Assembly (NCBI RefSeq): GCF_000485595.1
Contig: NW_014577434.1
Location: 339,990-362,273, forward strand
DNA length: 22,284 nt
Reading direction: 5' to 3'
DNA from: Priapulus caudatus
Taxonomy: Eukaryota > Priapulida > Priapulimorpha > Priapulimorphida > Priapulidae
Shown: positions 1 through 9,541 of the stretch, piece by piece
Layout of the letters: each line of letters begins with the position of its first letter
Position numbering within the stretch: the first letter of the stretch is position 1
Translations under genes and position numbers: made by a program
Notes under the pieces: model-generated
What the model saw: the letters and a program-made list of their open reading frames with translations, nothing else
Database searches by the model: none
What the model was told of the DNA's origin: nothing

Positions 1-1499
1 GGCGGTGGGGCGGGTCAAGCATGCAGGGCTGTGTTTGGTGCTGCCGCTTGCTACTGTGCCTGTTCGGTAATATAGATTCTCTTTTATGCACTGATCGTGA
101 AATTTGCAAATTTGCATTTGTCTGGCACGAGGTAAGCCTATGTATTATGTTCGTCTTACCTGAGTGTGTATGTGAATGTCAACATGTCTGCCTGCATTTC
201 GTTTGACTTGCTAGAAGCGTCCATCAGCGATTTGGAAGTTAATGATTGTCATCCGCCATCGACACCCGATCGGTGCATGAGTCCTCCACGATGCAGCCTG
301 CCAGTAACATGTGTACAGTTGATCCTTTATGGACATTGTGGTTTGTGAACAGGTTGCTAGATGGAGTTTCCTGCGTGCGTGAAATATTCAGGACAGGTAA
401 GGCTCTTAAAAAATTCTATGTTTGCTGTCCTCCGACCGACCCACGAAATAGCTGCGACCCAAAAGTTTTTTTTGACATTTTTGGGTTCCATTTTTTTCCT
501 TTTTTACATTCCTCATAGTTAAGCTGACAAAGCATGTGTGGCACATTGAGTGCAGAATTAAAATAACCTATTTATGCTCACAAAAAGACCTACCTACCTA
601 CCCTACCAACTAAAAAATCTTTTGGTCGGCGGAGACAGCAAACAAACGACATTTGTGGAAGATGGCCTAATAGTTCAATCGCTTCCTGTTGTTCCACCGG
701 TGTCACTTTCCTAGTAGTAGCATATCTTTGGCACTAAGTATTATGTAGAATACAGTTAAGATCTGGAACGGATTGTTCTAGACATGATGTTTTATTGACT
801 GACTGAATTGTATGTTATGTGCTGAAAATCAGTAGAATATCTGAATACCATGTGATTTCGGTGATAGTAACGAAACCGGTCTGGTACAGCCATTTGATGC
901 GGTGGAGCATCAATTACAACTAATTACCAAACGACTGTGAAAAGAAGCTAAAGGAACAGTAAGAGTAAGGTGGTCAACGTTTCAGGTTTACATGCGATGG
1001 TGGATCTATGTCGGTGTGGAACTGAAGTTTCTAAGGAATTATGTTACCAATAGAATTGCACGTAAATAGTCTCAAATAGTTGTCAGGAATCCTTTGAATG
1101 CTTGTCAGTGTATGCACTGTCTGTCTGTCCTGTCTGCATATTATGAAGATCGTTGACAATAGAACAGCGCGTAACTCTTTCGAACATCTTTCATATTGCG
1201 CGAGCAGGTTTCGACTGCAGGGCCATGCATTAGTAATAGCAGCCATTCTGCTGATGTCATTCTGCGCAATTTTTCTCAGCACCGTGTCAGCTAACAATGG
1301 CGTTTGGTTACGGCGTATTACCTACATATTTCAAGTCGTAAGGCATAAGGTACGAGTATTGCAGTACGAGGTGCGCCTCTGCGGCGCCACCATACCCCTC
1401 CATCCCCCCCACAAGACCCTCCCAGCCCAAACATCGCGCCCCGTTTCGGTACATTACGTATTTCCCTGCAGACCGGAACTAGCCGCGGCTAAGCCAGGC
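1..1499. other. Gene-poor region with two isolated splice-donor matches
   Basis: I recognise no protein or RNA gene here. Two sites match the animal 5' splice-site consensus well: GAG|GTAAGC with the junction after 131, and CAG|GTAAGG after 396, the latter preceded by an AG at 351-352 that could close a 44-nt exon. Open frames reach these donors (from ATG 21 to 131, and from ATG 246 to 396), but the encoded peptides are Cys-rich low-information sequence resembling no family I know. There are short T runs at about 466-510 and a CCTA-rich patch at about 590-606. The open frames on both strands of 1031-1514 overlap and look fortuitous. Confidence 0.35.
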
Positions 1500-2015
1500 G
1501 ATGCTTTAACGTGAGCGGGGACCTTGACCGCTACCGCCAGGTAAATCGAACGACCGCTGCCCGTCGCGTCGTCTTGTTTCGGCGCGCCGAGTTCGGCCGG
1601 ATTGCCCGATCATGTCGGCTGCGCGGGGGACGCACCGTGTGGTGTCCTCGCCGCTCTCCGGTTCATCAAGCAACGGCGAAGTCTCGGCGCAGAGCTGTGC
1701 GCGCGCACAAGAGGGGCGCCGCATCGCGCATCGTCGCAGCGTCCGGTCTGACGACGGTCGCCGTTTCCTGTCGTCAGCTTCGTCGTTCTCCGTGACCTTT
1801 GCGAGGGCTCGTCGTCGCCGGAATCGCCGACGAGGCGAGCGCTGAAGGCGTATCGCGAGAGACGGCCTGCCGAGCTTGCGCGCCGACGAGCGGAGGAGGC
1901 AGTGGCGCCACTTGCTGTGACTCGGCGGCAGGCGGACCGGAGAAACCTTCGTGCGTGCCGCTTTCAGACGGCTAGCCGTCGTTTTCGCTGCGGGGCGCGT
2001 GTTTACCGCGTTCTG
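1500..2015. promoter_or_regulatory. CpG-dense block, possible CpG island
   Basis: The composition shifts sharply to GC-rich with very many CpG dinucleotides, starting near 1470 and ending near 2015, where an AT-rich block begins. All frames stay open for longer than average, on both strands, which is expected from stop-poor GC-rich DNA. The predicted peptides (Arg/Ser/Ala-rich) resemble no known domain. A good donor, CCAG|GTAAAT, has its junction after 1540. In animal genomes such blocks are often unmethylated promoters with a first exon; that reading is inference, since no TATA box, initiator or downstream exon was proven. Confidence 0.4.
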
Positions 2016-2029
2016 CAGTGGTCCGGCAT

Positions 2030-2225
2030 GATTGATATCTATTATTTGTAGCGTCTAACATAATTAATATAATGTATCTAATATAAGCTATAATACTGTA
2101 ATAAGTATACTTTAGTAGTTAATTATATATTAAAGTCATATCTAATAATATAAGTAGTTATGTAATAAATATATATTAAGTTGTTGCTATATTAAGGTCA
2201 TTTTATTTTATATGTACTTAGTGTG
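2030..2225. other. AT-rich low-complexity block
   Basis: About 195 bases made almost entirely of A and T (TAATATAA, TAATTATATATTAA and similar words), directly abutting the CpG-dense block. No open frame or recognised signal occurs in it. It would fit intronic or spacer sequence. Confidence 0.6.
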
Positions 2226-2249
2226 TGAAGTATGTTGTTTCTCTCTTAG

Positions 2250-2328
2250 GTGCAGTAGCAAGAGAGAAGTTGACACAGCGAAACCTGCCCACGAATTTGG
2301 TCGAGCCTACAAGTTGTGAAGCCACTAA
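2250..2328 (+). other. Candidate internal exon (79 nt), unrecognised
   Basis: A pyrimidine-rich acceptor (TTTCTCTCTTAG, AG at 2248-2249) is followed by 79 bases and a donor (CTAA|GTAAGA, GT at 2329-2330). One frame is open throughout (about 25 residues, starting AVAREKLTQR), entering with two leftover bases and leaving with two; it meets a stop immediately after the donor, as a real exon boundary often does. More acceptor-like sites follow (TTTGTATTTCAG ending 2400, GCGTTTCTTCCAG ending 2446, CTGGATGGACAG ending 2822). The peptide matches nothing I know. This could equally be a non-coding transcript or chance. Confidence 0.2.
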
Positions 2329-2329
2329 G

Positions 2330-3155
2330 TAAGAAATACTGCTCATATTCTAAGAACTTATTAATTGGCTAATTTTATGAGATTTATCTTTGTATTTCAG
2401 ACGTTATAGAGTCAAATAATCAATTTGTTATGTGCGTTTCTTCCAGATGTTGATGTTTCAGCAGAGTAAGGGAAATTTGCTCCGTAATTTATGTACTTTT
2501 GGCGTTAATAAAATGAGATACAGATCTCTAGACCTTTTCTTCGATATGTGCGTAATGGCCTTTTACGCTGACTTATAGAGCAATAAGCGTTGCTATACAT
2601 GATGTGCTACTCGGTAATAACGAGAAGCCTGTTAGTGCGAGCAGTAGCAGAAAACACATCACCACGGGTGAACGTTCGCTGATCTGCCCTGTACTTGTGA
2701 ATATAAAAGTTCTGTTGTACTTGTGTAGCTACGATGTGGTTATCAAAACATGTTTTGGAACACGTTGTAACGTTTTGCTCTTTTTCGCTCTCTTCTCTCT
2801 CTGTGTCTCTCTGGATGGACAGGCAAGACGTTCGAAACGGCAAGCTTAGGAGCAGCAAACAACCGTCATGATGATGTAACCGCCGGCCGTGTAAGTTCCT
2901 GATGCAGTCGCGCCGGTCAGTGCTTGCAGTCGCACATCCTTGCCACCCTAACCCTCATAATCCCAACCTAGTCCGTCAACACGTCGAACCTGCCCCCGCG
3001 CGTCGACGCTCCGTGGTGGACCCGCCATGACGACGCAGCTGGCTGCGGGTTGTCGTGGTTTACCAACGAGGCGAGGAGGCAGACAGCGGGACAGGGAAGT
3101 GAGGGAGGCAGCAGCGGTAGCAGGACCGGGAAGACGGTGGCGCGTCAGACTGCAA
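2330..3155. other. Unannotated stretch with splice-like signals
   Basis: No recognisable gene. It holds the acceptor-like sites mentioned for the candidate exon, a CT-rich run at about 2776-2812, and a short CCCTAA-like patch at about 2944-2970. From about 2880 the base composition rises in GC toward the next CpG-dense block. Confidence 0.4.
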
Positions 3156-3159
3156 AGCG

Positions 3160-3425
3160 ATACCTGGTCAGATACCAGGTCAGAAGCTAGTTGACAGTCG
3201 GTCAACAGATGGTTCGCCGACAGCCGGACAGTCACAAAAGCAAGACAGTGACGCCATTAAAACAGACAGTGCGAACAGACCCAAACGACAGTGGGACAAC
3301 ACTAAACAGGTGTGGGGCACAGAGCTGGGTCGACAGTAGTCCGACACCAAAGCAGACAGCGGACAGCCTGTGGACACACAGGCGCGTCAGCCCGTGGACA
3401 CATAGCAGTCAGCTGTGAGACACAC
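3160..3425. repeat. GACAG-word cluster with two short hairpins
   Basis: Nine copies of GACAG followed by T or C start at 3193, 3219, 3227, 3244, 3265, 3287, 3332, 3355 and 3362, all on the plus strand and without fixed spacing. Just upstream, ACCTGGT cagat ACCAGGT (3162-3180) and GTTGAC agtcg GTCAAC (3190-3206) are perfect inverted repeats. This looks like cryptic simple sequence (slippage-derived). A role as a binding-site cluster is possible but not shown. Confidence 0.5.
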
Positions 3426-4038
3426 CGCCGCTCAGCCTGTGGGCCAAGCAGCAGAGAAGGCAGCGAGCGCAGGAACGGAGGAGGAGGGAGGGAGGGTATC
3501 TGGTTCGTTTCTCGCCGTGCAACCGAGTTGCAGGGCGTGCAGCAGGCGCGGCGCGATACTCAGCGGAGATGCCCGTAAGCTATCGATCAGTAACCGTCGC
3601 AAATCCGCCCGCGCCCGCACGGCCGGCGCCCCTCGTGGCCACCCGCCTCCGTCGCTCCGTGCGCCGTCGTCGACGCGAGGACGGGAGCGGGCTGGCGCCG
3701 CGGCAGAGGCAGCGCGGACGCAGCAAGCGCGGCGTGCCCGCGGCCGCAGTTTCGCGCTGGCGCATCTAGCGGCTGGCGTCTGCTTGCCGCGGCAGAGATC
3801 ATGGTGATGCACGCTTCTATCCCGCAGTACGTGCGAGGACGGGTTTGCCGCGGCAACGCAGCGCGCGAGAACCCTCGTGAGAGCCGACGTGCCGTTCGCT
3901 CGGGTGGCGCGACGAGGACGGGCGCACCTGCCGATCTCGCTGGCGCGGTCGGCCACGCCGAACGCGGCCGCCCGTTCTCGCCGCCAGCAGCGAGATCTCC
4001 GCGTCGGCAGGGCCGTGACGCCCCAAGCTGCACGTTGC

Positions 4039-4080
4039 TTGTCTTCTTCTTTCTTTTTTGTTCTTTTTTTTTTTTTTTTT
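4039..4080 (+). repeat. Polypyrimidine tract ending in T17
   Basis: A CTT/T-rich tract closes with 17 consecutive T (4064-4080) inside an otherwise GC-rich island. It could be a retroposon poly(A) tail on the minus strand or an intron polypyrimidine tract; no AG follows at a typical distance, so neither is established. Confidence 0.6.
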
Positions 4081-4197
4081 CCGTCTGGTCTTTTCGCGAT
4101 GATGAACTACGCGGCGCCGGGCATCCGTTACTCTTCGCCAGCGGGCGCCGCTTGGCTGTCGCCGCCTCGTCGGTTGCCGACAGGCGGGCGTGTCGGC

Positions 4198-4212
4198 GGC
4201 GCCCCCTGGCGG
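4198..4212 (-). promoter_or_regulatory. CTCF-like core motif
   Basis: Read on the minus strand the 15 bases are CCGCCAGGGGGCGCC, which fits the animal CTCF core (CCASYAGRKGGC) at all but the third position, where G replaces A. It lies in the CpG-dense block, a usual setting for such sites. CTCF binding is inferred from motif similarity only. Confidence 0.35.
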
Positions 4213-4720
4213 GCGGCGTGGCGACGTAGCATCCGTGAAGCTTTGCGTAACCCGGCAACGAGTGGCGAGTCTGCCGTCAGCCCAGCTTTGCGTCTGCGGC
4301 AGCCGAGCTCTCGAGAGCAGGCATGCCGCCTGCTTCCACAAACAGGCATCGGACAACCCGCAGCGTATCTGCTCGCTCACATCGTTCCTTCCGCTCTGAC
4401 GCACGGTCCCGCGGGCGGCGCCACACGTCGCCGCGCCCAAGCGCGGGCACTGCCTGCACGTTCCGCTGCTGCGGCCGCTCACCGGCCCCTACCCGCCGTG
4501 CTCGCTGGAGGCGTCGCTGGCGCTCGCCGCAGCAGATCAGTCGCCGACCGCACGCAGGTCGCCGCGGCCGAACTGCACTCGGCTGCGGCGGGAGTTGTGG
4601 TGAACGTGTCCGGTCGAGTTCCAGCTGATCGCCGTCGAACTCGTGCGATGACGCTGATGACCCCGCTCGCCAGCAGACCGGTCAACGTGCGAAGATCGGT
4701 GAGCGGTCAGATGCAGGGGC

Positions 4721-5219
4721 GCGCCACTGCCGTCTGTTGTTTCTCAACAACGCCGACGGCAGTAAGGGTAGTCACATCGACAACGGGAGTCGCCCACGGT
4801 GCGAGCCGTAGCGTATGTTTTTTATGTCGATTTACCCGAATTACGATTACTGTCTCATGTTTTTTAATGTTTATATACAGATTTATAGGATTCAGGGTGA
4901 TGATTTGGATTGCTCATCATGTATAAGGTTAGAATGTTAGTGTATTTTACTAATTAGTGGGTATGTGATATAATGTAATGTAATTTAATATTAATGATGT
5001 AGTGCGTAGATATGATTACGCAATATATTTGTCGAATGGTTGCCGAGTGAAGCTAATACGTGAGTAAGGCTCCCCATTGGTCACGCTACGCATATAAGAC
5101 TAGGGTACAAAAAACCTGCTGAAATGTAGCAAGGAAGAAAGAATAAGTTAGAAGATATTTGTTTACATCGGGTTGCCAGCGAATGAGTATGGTGCAGCCA
5201 GCAGCTGGTGTTGTTTTAT
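4721..5219. other. AT-leaning spacer, nothing recognised
   Basis: Ordinary AT-leaning sequence between two CpG-dense blocks. I see no gene, repeat or conserved signal in it. Confidence 0.5.
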
Positions 5220-5515
5220 AAGTTCTCGGTGAGCGTCGCCGGTTTTCGTCATCAGCCCCTCTGCGGTGGCGCAGGGGCCCCGTCGCTGTGTCGCCGACCG
5301 CAGTCCTGGTTCATGTTGCACCGGCGTATCGGTCCACGGCGTCCGTTGCGCCGCGAAGCAGTACATGATGCTGGCAGCAGCCTCCGGTCGTCACCCGGGG
5401 AGGCAGCTGGTCGCCCCGCACGCGCGTGCAGACGCAGGGAGCAGTCCATCGGCAATGGTCGGGGAACGGCTTCGCCGGCGTGCAGGTACGGGTTACGCAG
5501 ACTGCGAATCTGCGA
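5220..5515. promoter_or_regulatory. Third, smaller CpG-dense block
   Basis: GC- and CpG-rich for about 300 bases. A donor-like site, GCAG|GTACGG, has its junction after 5486. Overlapping open frames on both strands encode no recognisable domain. It may be an extension of the preceding island or a second island. Confidence 0.3.
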
Positions 5516-5706
5516 TGTGTTCGTTAGAGATACGCCTACTCGTAGGCATGGGTGGTGATAGCGAGATTGTGATGTGGTATTGTTCTAGGGGAAGGAGGAG
5601 TTTTTGGGGATCTTGGGGGTTTCATAATTGATCATGATTGCAATCTATTGTAGAATTGTAGCACTGGCGAATCTGTTTGTGATAAGCAGCGTCGCAATTA
5701 GCGAAA

Positions 5707-6018
5707 TTACTGCTCTTTATCTGTGTTTAGAGTTAGAGTCATGTACTGCTTGGTCTTAACTCCTAGACTCCGTATTTTCGATCAGCGTGATCTATCTATA
5801 ATGAATTTTATTCTGTATTTAAGTCTCAATCTTATTTGCTCCTTGATTCTAGGATTTGGCCTATTGAGTCGGTTCAGCCGGAATGCTTGCTCGTTGGCCA
5901 CGAAACGGGCTTCCTTCTTACAGTGGACCTCAGCGGTAGGTCCTAGCAAATACTTTTCGCTGCCGATGTCTCATTGCATGAGGATATCTTGGCGGTACTT
6001 TGTGCAATCCGGCTGCAA
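5707..6018 (-). pseudogene. Possible unrecognised coding remnant with two in-frame TGA codons
   Basis: Read on the minus strand from 6018 down to a TAA at 5707-5709 there are 103 codons interrupted only by TGA at 5971-5973 and 5782-5784. Both stops sit where CGA would read Arg, that is, CpG to TpG changes would explain both. The peptide is Lys/Arg-rich with a passage such as KKEARFVANEQAFRLNRLNR. A TAA lies directly upstream (6019-6021), and the TTGCAG at 6013-6018 could be a splice acceptor. The plus strand is also open here (5723-6022, 99 residues, one hydrophobic segment), so chance cannot be excluded. I do not recognise the family. Confidence 0.2.
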
Positions 6019-6019
6019 T

Positions 6020-6807
6020 TAATTACTTTGTCTGCCTGTCATACTTTGTTGACACATTGTAGTTGCCAACAGTACAGTTTTTGTAACTGGCAAGATGTCT
6101 ATAGTAGAGCAGCAATGGGACCAGAAATTAGGATTTAAATCACTTGGAGGTAGAGAAATGGCATCCACCTTAGTAGTTAAGTACATGGGGTGGGGCACCT
6201 GCGCTAGGTAGGATGCTATTCAAAGTTTTTTCAAATTAAGGCCCTTTTTTAAGCCCTTTTTCTGTGATTTGCAATTTTTCAAATCAATAACTTTTAGCAT
6301 AATGTAAAGGGAATGTAATGGAAATGCTCAGTTTTTTAGAGTAGAGCGTTTATTCAACACTCAAAATAAAAGCTGCTTGATCTGCTGCTGTGAGACATAA
6401 TACAAATTTAAAGAATAATTCAAAGGGGGTCAAAAAGGGTCAAGAGTTTAGGCATTACCTTTTTCCCCAGGGACCAGACCTTTTTTACGGATTGCCCCCT
6501 AAGGGTCATCTTGGAAGTATTAGGTAAATACTACCATTCAGGTTAGGGCATATTTGAGGAAGTTTTTCCTGGAGTTTTTGACGAATGATTGACTCAAACT
6601 TTAGGCTGAGGTACTGGAGGGTCCAAACTTCGATCCTTTTTTTCACTCAGACAGATGTCTGCCGAATATGCATACTGCATTCAACAGCAAATTATAATAA
6701 GCAATGATGGCTTTTTGCGCTAATTTACCAAGTCTAGACTTATTAAATAAATCTGCCTTTTCATTAGTTCAGATGACATGACGCGTTTTTGGGACTTGTA
6801 ACCCTTG
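6020..6807. other. Intergenic-looking stretch, nothing recognised
   Basis: No gene or family signature. Words such as GGGTCAAAAAGGGTCA (about 6427-6442) and CCCTTTTT-type runs recur locally but do not form a clear tandem array. Confidence 0.5.
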
Positions 6808-6958
6808 ACACACACACACACACACACACACAACCCCGCGCGCATACACACACGCACACACATGTATGAACGCGCAGGCAAGCACAGGTGAACACACAGA
6901 CATGTGCGGACGAGCACGCACGCACGCACACCCGTGCTTACGTACGTGCGCACGCAGT
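6808..6958. repeat. (CA)n microsatellite with degenerate CA/CG extension
   Basis: An uninterrupted (AC)n run at 6808-6832 is followed by about 125 bases of degenerate CACA/CACG/GTGC words, mostly alternating purine and pyrimidine. The Cys/Val/Arg-rich open frame across it on the minus strand is a repeat artefact. Confidence 0.9.
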
Positions 6959-7065
6959 TATAAACGTGAATAATCAACAGATAGTTTTGTTCTTGTTTAG
7001 TCTGCGGTTATAGCTAGGCGTACTGTTCATATGTGTCTCTTATAAGAGATTTGCAGACAGGGGGA

Positions 7066-7175
7066 AGCAGCAGTATTTGAGTGGCGGGCTTCCCTCTGTA
7101 GAGAGTATAATATATGTAGTCCCCCTCGTTTTTTGTCATGATCATGACCTTTGGGGGGGGGAGGTAACTGCTGCT
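7066..7175. repeat. Small fold-back with a 14-bp palindrome
   Basis: AGCAGCAGT (7066-7074) is repeated inverted as ACTGCTGCT (7167-7175). Between them lie a C5 run, the perfect palindrome GTCATGATCATGAC (7135-7148) and a run of nine G (7153-7161), allowing an inner C/G stem. The arms and the palindrome are not concentric, so this may be two separate small structures. Confidence 0.4.
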
Positions 7176-7200
7176 CACCAAATTTTGGATGATAAAACTA

Positions 7201-7241
7201 TATATTATCAAGAGCTAATAATACCTCTCTTGATATTATAC
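7201..7241. repeat. Short AT-rich hairpin
   Basis: A 14-base arm reading TATATTATCAAGAG pairs with CTCTTGATATTATA a few bases on (12 of 14 positions), leaving a short loop. Function unknown; it may be incidental. Confidence 0.4.
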
Positions 7242-8189
7242 AGACTATTAAATGCGTATAGAAAAATGGTGAAAGTAATTGATGCAAGTAAATTCGTGTA
7301 AATGTAAATATAAATGCTGATAAATGCCAGTACTATAATAGAAGAAAATAAACCCTTCAGCATCATAGTAAGACCCTTCAGTGGGTAATTCATGCCTACA
7401 TGGCGTTTATTTTCTTGAACCCGTTAAATGTATTACCTTGTCATACGAAAATTTGCTTCCCTCCAATAATTTGTTTAAGTTACGCCCCCTGCTAATTCAC
7501 TTATATGTCAGTGTACAAGGTAATGTTAACTCATTTCTCCTCACCCAACCCCACATGTTCAGGTCACGGAAGGATCTGCTAAGGACACAATCAGTGAGGT
7601 CGCTCTGCTTTGATTTAATAGTCAGGATTCACGAGAGAAAGCCATAGAAATTTTAACTTTGGCTAAATAATTTTGCAACCAACAAAAGTTAGTCGAAAAT
7701 GTATTATTCACCACCCCCCTGCTATAATATTAGACCCCACCTGCTACGCCTTTCCACTTTAACTGCTGCCCCGTCCATACCCACCGACGTTCATTATTCA
7801 AAGCATTCACTTCACATGTAAAATCATGGCAATAATGTAAGGCAGTCCTCTCTCTTTTAAGAAGAAAAATCATTACGATATACCTTACATATATCATCGA
7901 GTTGATTTTTACATTTGATTATTTGTTATTGTTTATTGTTCGGCATACAGTGGAATATATTGATCTGAACTCGTTTCCGATCTCCATTTTCTTCTAGAAA
8001 CACGCGGCTGACAGACGGACCGTCTATACAACGTGCTAGTCTTCTCTGCGATCGTGGCGCCCCCATGCGGACCTTCATCGACAACAGCAATGACTTGTCC
8101 ATTATGTTCTACGCGATATAAGAAACTAGCTGACGTGTACTAAGTGAAGATTACTGTATGCTCTGTCGCATCTCCTAAACCTATGTTCT
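7242..8189. other. Intergenic-looking stretch, nothing recognised
   Basis: No gene or family signature seen on either strand. The longest open frame (7381-7647 plus, 88 residues) is unremarkable. At about 8055-8070 the minus strand reads CCGCATGGGGGCGCC, close to a CTCF core but with the conserved A of the AG step replaced by T. Confidence 0.45.
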
Positions 8190-8254
8190 ATCTACTGCTC
8201 CTCAGTTTCATCTACTACCTCTCAGTTTCATCTACTACCTCTCAGTTTCATCTT
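8190..8254 (+). repeat. 20-bp tandem repeat, about three copies
   Basis: Units of 20 bases (ATCTACTACCTCTCAGTTTC) start at 8190, 8210 and 8230 with a partial fourth at 8250. The second and third are identical; the first differs by two bases and the fourth decays. Confidence 0.9.
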
Positions 8255-8611
8255 CTATTGAGATGTTTAACACGAATTGCTTAGTTTACATACTAAGTTG
8301 TCGTGCGGTCGGATCTCTGTAGTTCATATCGATAGCCAGTCAATCGTATATAAGTTAATGTCAATGATAAGTCGAGTATATATCATTTGATGCAGTATTT
8401 TCTAAGTTCGCTTAGATTCGCATAGATAAACTTAGTGCTTAGTGTTCATTTTGTGTCAGTGTACGATTGACTTCAGGAGTCGAGAGAAAAAGAAAATCAA
8501 GAATTAGCTAGTTTAGTATAAATATTTTATTATATCAATTGTATATTTGTTAAAAATAAAAGATTTATTTACAAAATACAACTGGCTTCATAAAATTTAT
8601 AATTTGCATAT

Positions 8612-8775
8612 TAACTATCTCTCTATCTAAGCTATCTCTCTACTCTCCCTCTCTCCCTCTCGCGCGCGCTCTCCCAGACTCATACACACGTTCACGCACG
8701 CTTTTACTCTCGCTCGCACTCTCAATTACACTCACTTTCTCTCCCTCTTGTGTCACTCTACCTCTCACTCCACCT
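8612..8775. repeat. CT-rich polypyrimidine tract
   Basis: CTCTCT/CCCTCT-type simple sequence broken by a CGCGCGCG run and scattered CACGC words, ending in two and a half AAGCT units (to about 8788). Possible triplex-forming DNA. Confidence 0.75.
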
Positions 8776-8793
8776 AAGCTAAGCTAAGCCCGC

Positions 8794-8863
8794 GCTCTAG
8801 AACCAAAGACCTCCGCTCAACGCCGCTACGCAGCTGCGGATTGGAGCGCTATAGTTCTAGAGC
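8794..8863. repeat. 70-bp imperfect hairpin with perfect 10-bp base stem
   Basis: GCTCTAGAAC (8794-8803) is exactly complementary to GTTCTAGAGC (8854-8863). Inside, CGCTCAA pairs with TTGGAGCG with one bulge and CCGC pairs with GCGG around a 9-base loop. The shape is that of a small stem-loop RNA precursor or a palindromic repeat; no tRNA boxes fit. Confidence 0.5.
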
Positions 8864-9030
8864 AGAGCTAACCTAACCTATGCTGCCCCACTGCAAGCTC
8901 TAACCTAACTCCCCCCTCCCCCCTACCCCCTCCCCCACCTTGCCCCTCCTTCCCCCCTCCCCCTATTCCCGCCCTTCCCCCTCCCCTGTGCCCACTCCCC
9001 CCCCTCCCCCTTCACTACCCCCCTGTTACA
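8864..9030. repeat. CTAACC patch followed by C-rich homopyrimidine tract
   Basis: CTAACCTAACC and CTCTAACCTAACT words at 8868-8910 lead into about 110 bases of CCCCCTCCC-type sequence (8908-9027). The minus strand therefore has many G3-G6 runs close together, which favours G-quadruplex or H-DNA folding. The Gly/Arg-rich minus-strand open frame here is a repeat artefact. Confidence 0.8.
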
Positions 9031-9160
9031 CTCACGGTCATTCTCGTGGTCACTCTCTGCAATCATCCATCTGAAAAAACTAACACCTAGAAAATTTATT
9101 CTACATTCACACACATGTGCAATACAGTACAAATCAATTTGCTTCCACATCTACGACGAA

Positions 9161-9173
9161 TGCCATCTAGTGG
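9161..9173 (-). promoter_or_regulatory. CTCF-like core motif
   Basis: On the minus strand the sequence is CCACTAGATGGCA, a full match to the CCASYAGRKGGCR consensus for CTCF. It is isolated in AT-rich surroundings. A weaker relative of the same word (GCGCCATCTATCAG) occurs near 19177-19190. Binding is inferred from the motif only. Confidence 0.4.
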
Positions 9174-9179
9174 CGAGAG

Positions 9180-9242
9180 TTGCTGCAAATTACAACTTTG
9201 AAACTGTATAATTTACGTTACGTTATTTTTGCTGCAAATTAC
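9180..9242 (+). repeat. Direct repeat of a 14-bp word
   Basis: TTGCTGCAAATTAC occurs at 9180-9193 and 9229-9242, 49 bases apart, flanking an ACGTTACGTTA segment. Confidence 0.7.
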
Positions 9243-9541
9243 GTACTTGTGACGAATAGAGTTGAATTTGAAGTGAGTGAATTGGCTTTAACGGTAATGA
9301 ATTGGTTTAAATGCTAGTAAGTTAAGTGTTAACGTCTCGTAGGCGCCAAAGTCACCGGTGCGCGAAACTCGAACTAAACCGCACAACCGAATTTTCCGCG
9401 CAGTTAACAACATATAGACACAAACATCTGAGTACATTGTACCTAAGTACAACACGTATAAGATTGTAGCTAGGTACATATATAACCGCTTTATATATCA
9501 CACACGTATATATATATATCCGTACACTGTATATGTGCGAT
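9243..9541. other. Spacer with short (TA)n run
   Basis: No gene recognised; a (TA)n microsatellite lies at about 9506-9519. Confidence 0.5.

Larger units (their letters stand above)
3430..4720. promoter_or_regulatory. Large CpG-dense block, probable CpG island
   Basis: About 1.3 kb of strongly GC-rich, CpG-dense sequence with NotI-type sites (GCGGCCGC) and many CGCCG words. Long open frames exist on both strands at once (for example 3877-4926 plus, and 3587-4258 and 3817-4482 minus), but they are Arg/Ala/Pro-rich, overlap one another and show no domain, so I do not call them genes. GC returns to normal near 4720. The likeliest reading is a CpG-island promoter region, possibly with a GC-rich 5' exon; the direction of transcription cannot be told. 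Confidence 0.45.

Noticed and set aside
3817-4926. Long overlapping open frames (221-349 residues) on both strands of the CpG-dense block
   Set aside because: They overlap in several frames, are Arg/Ala/Pro-rich as expected from GC bias, and show no domain or motif.
6720-6977. 85-residue Cys/Val-rich minus-strand frame
   Set aside because: It is a translation of the CA/CG microsatellite.
8190-8254. CRISPR-like array
   Set aside because: The 20-bp units are contiguous without spacers and the context is animal DNA.
8794-8863. tRNA gene
   Set aside because: The outer stem is 10 bp rather than 7, there is no GGTTCRANNCC B box, and no anticodon arm can be placed.
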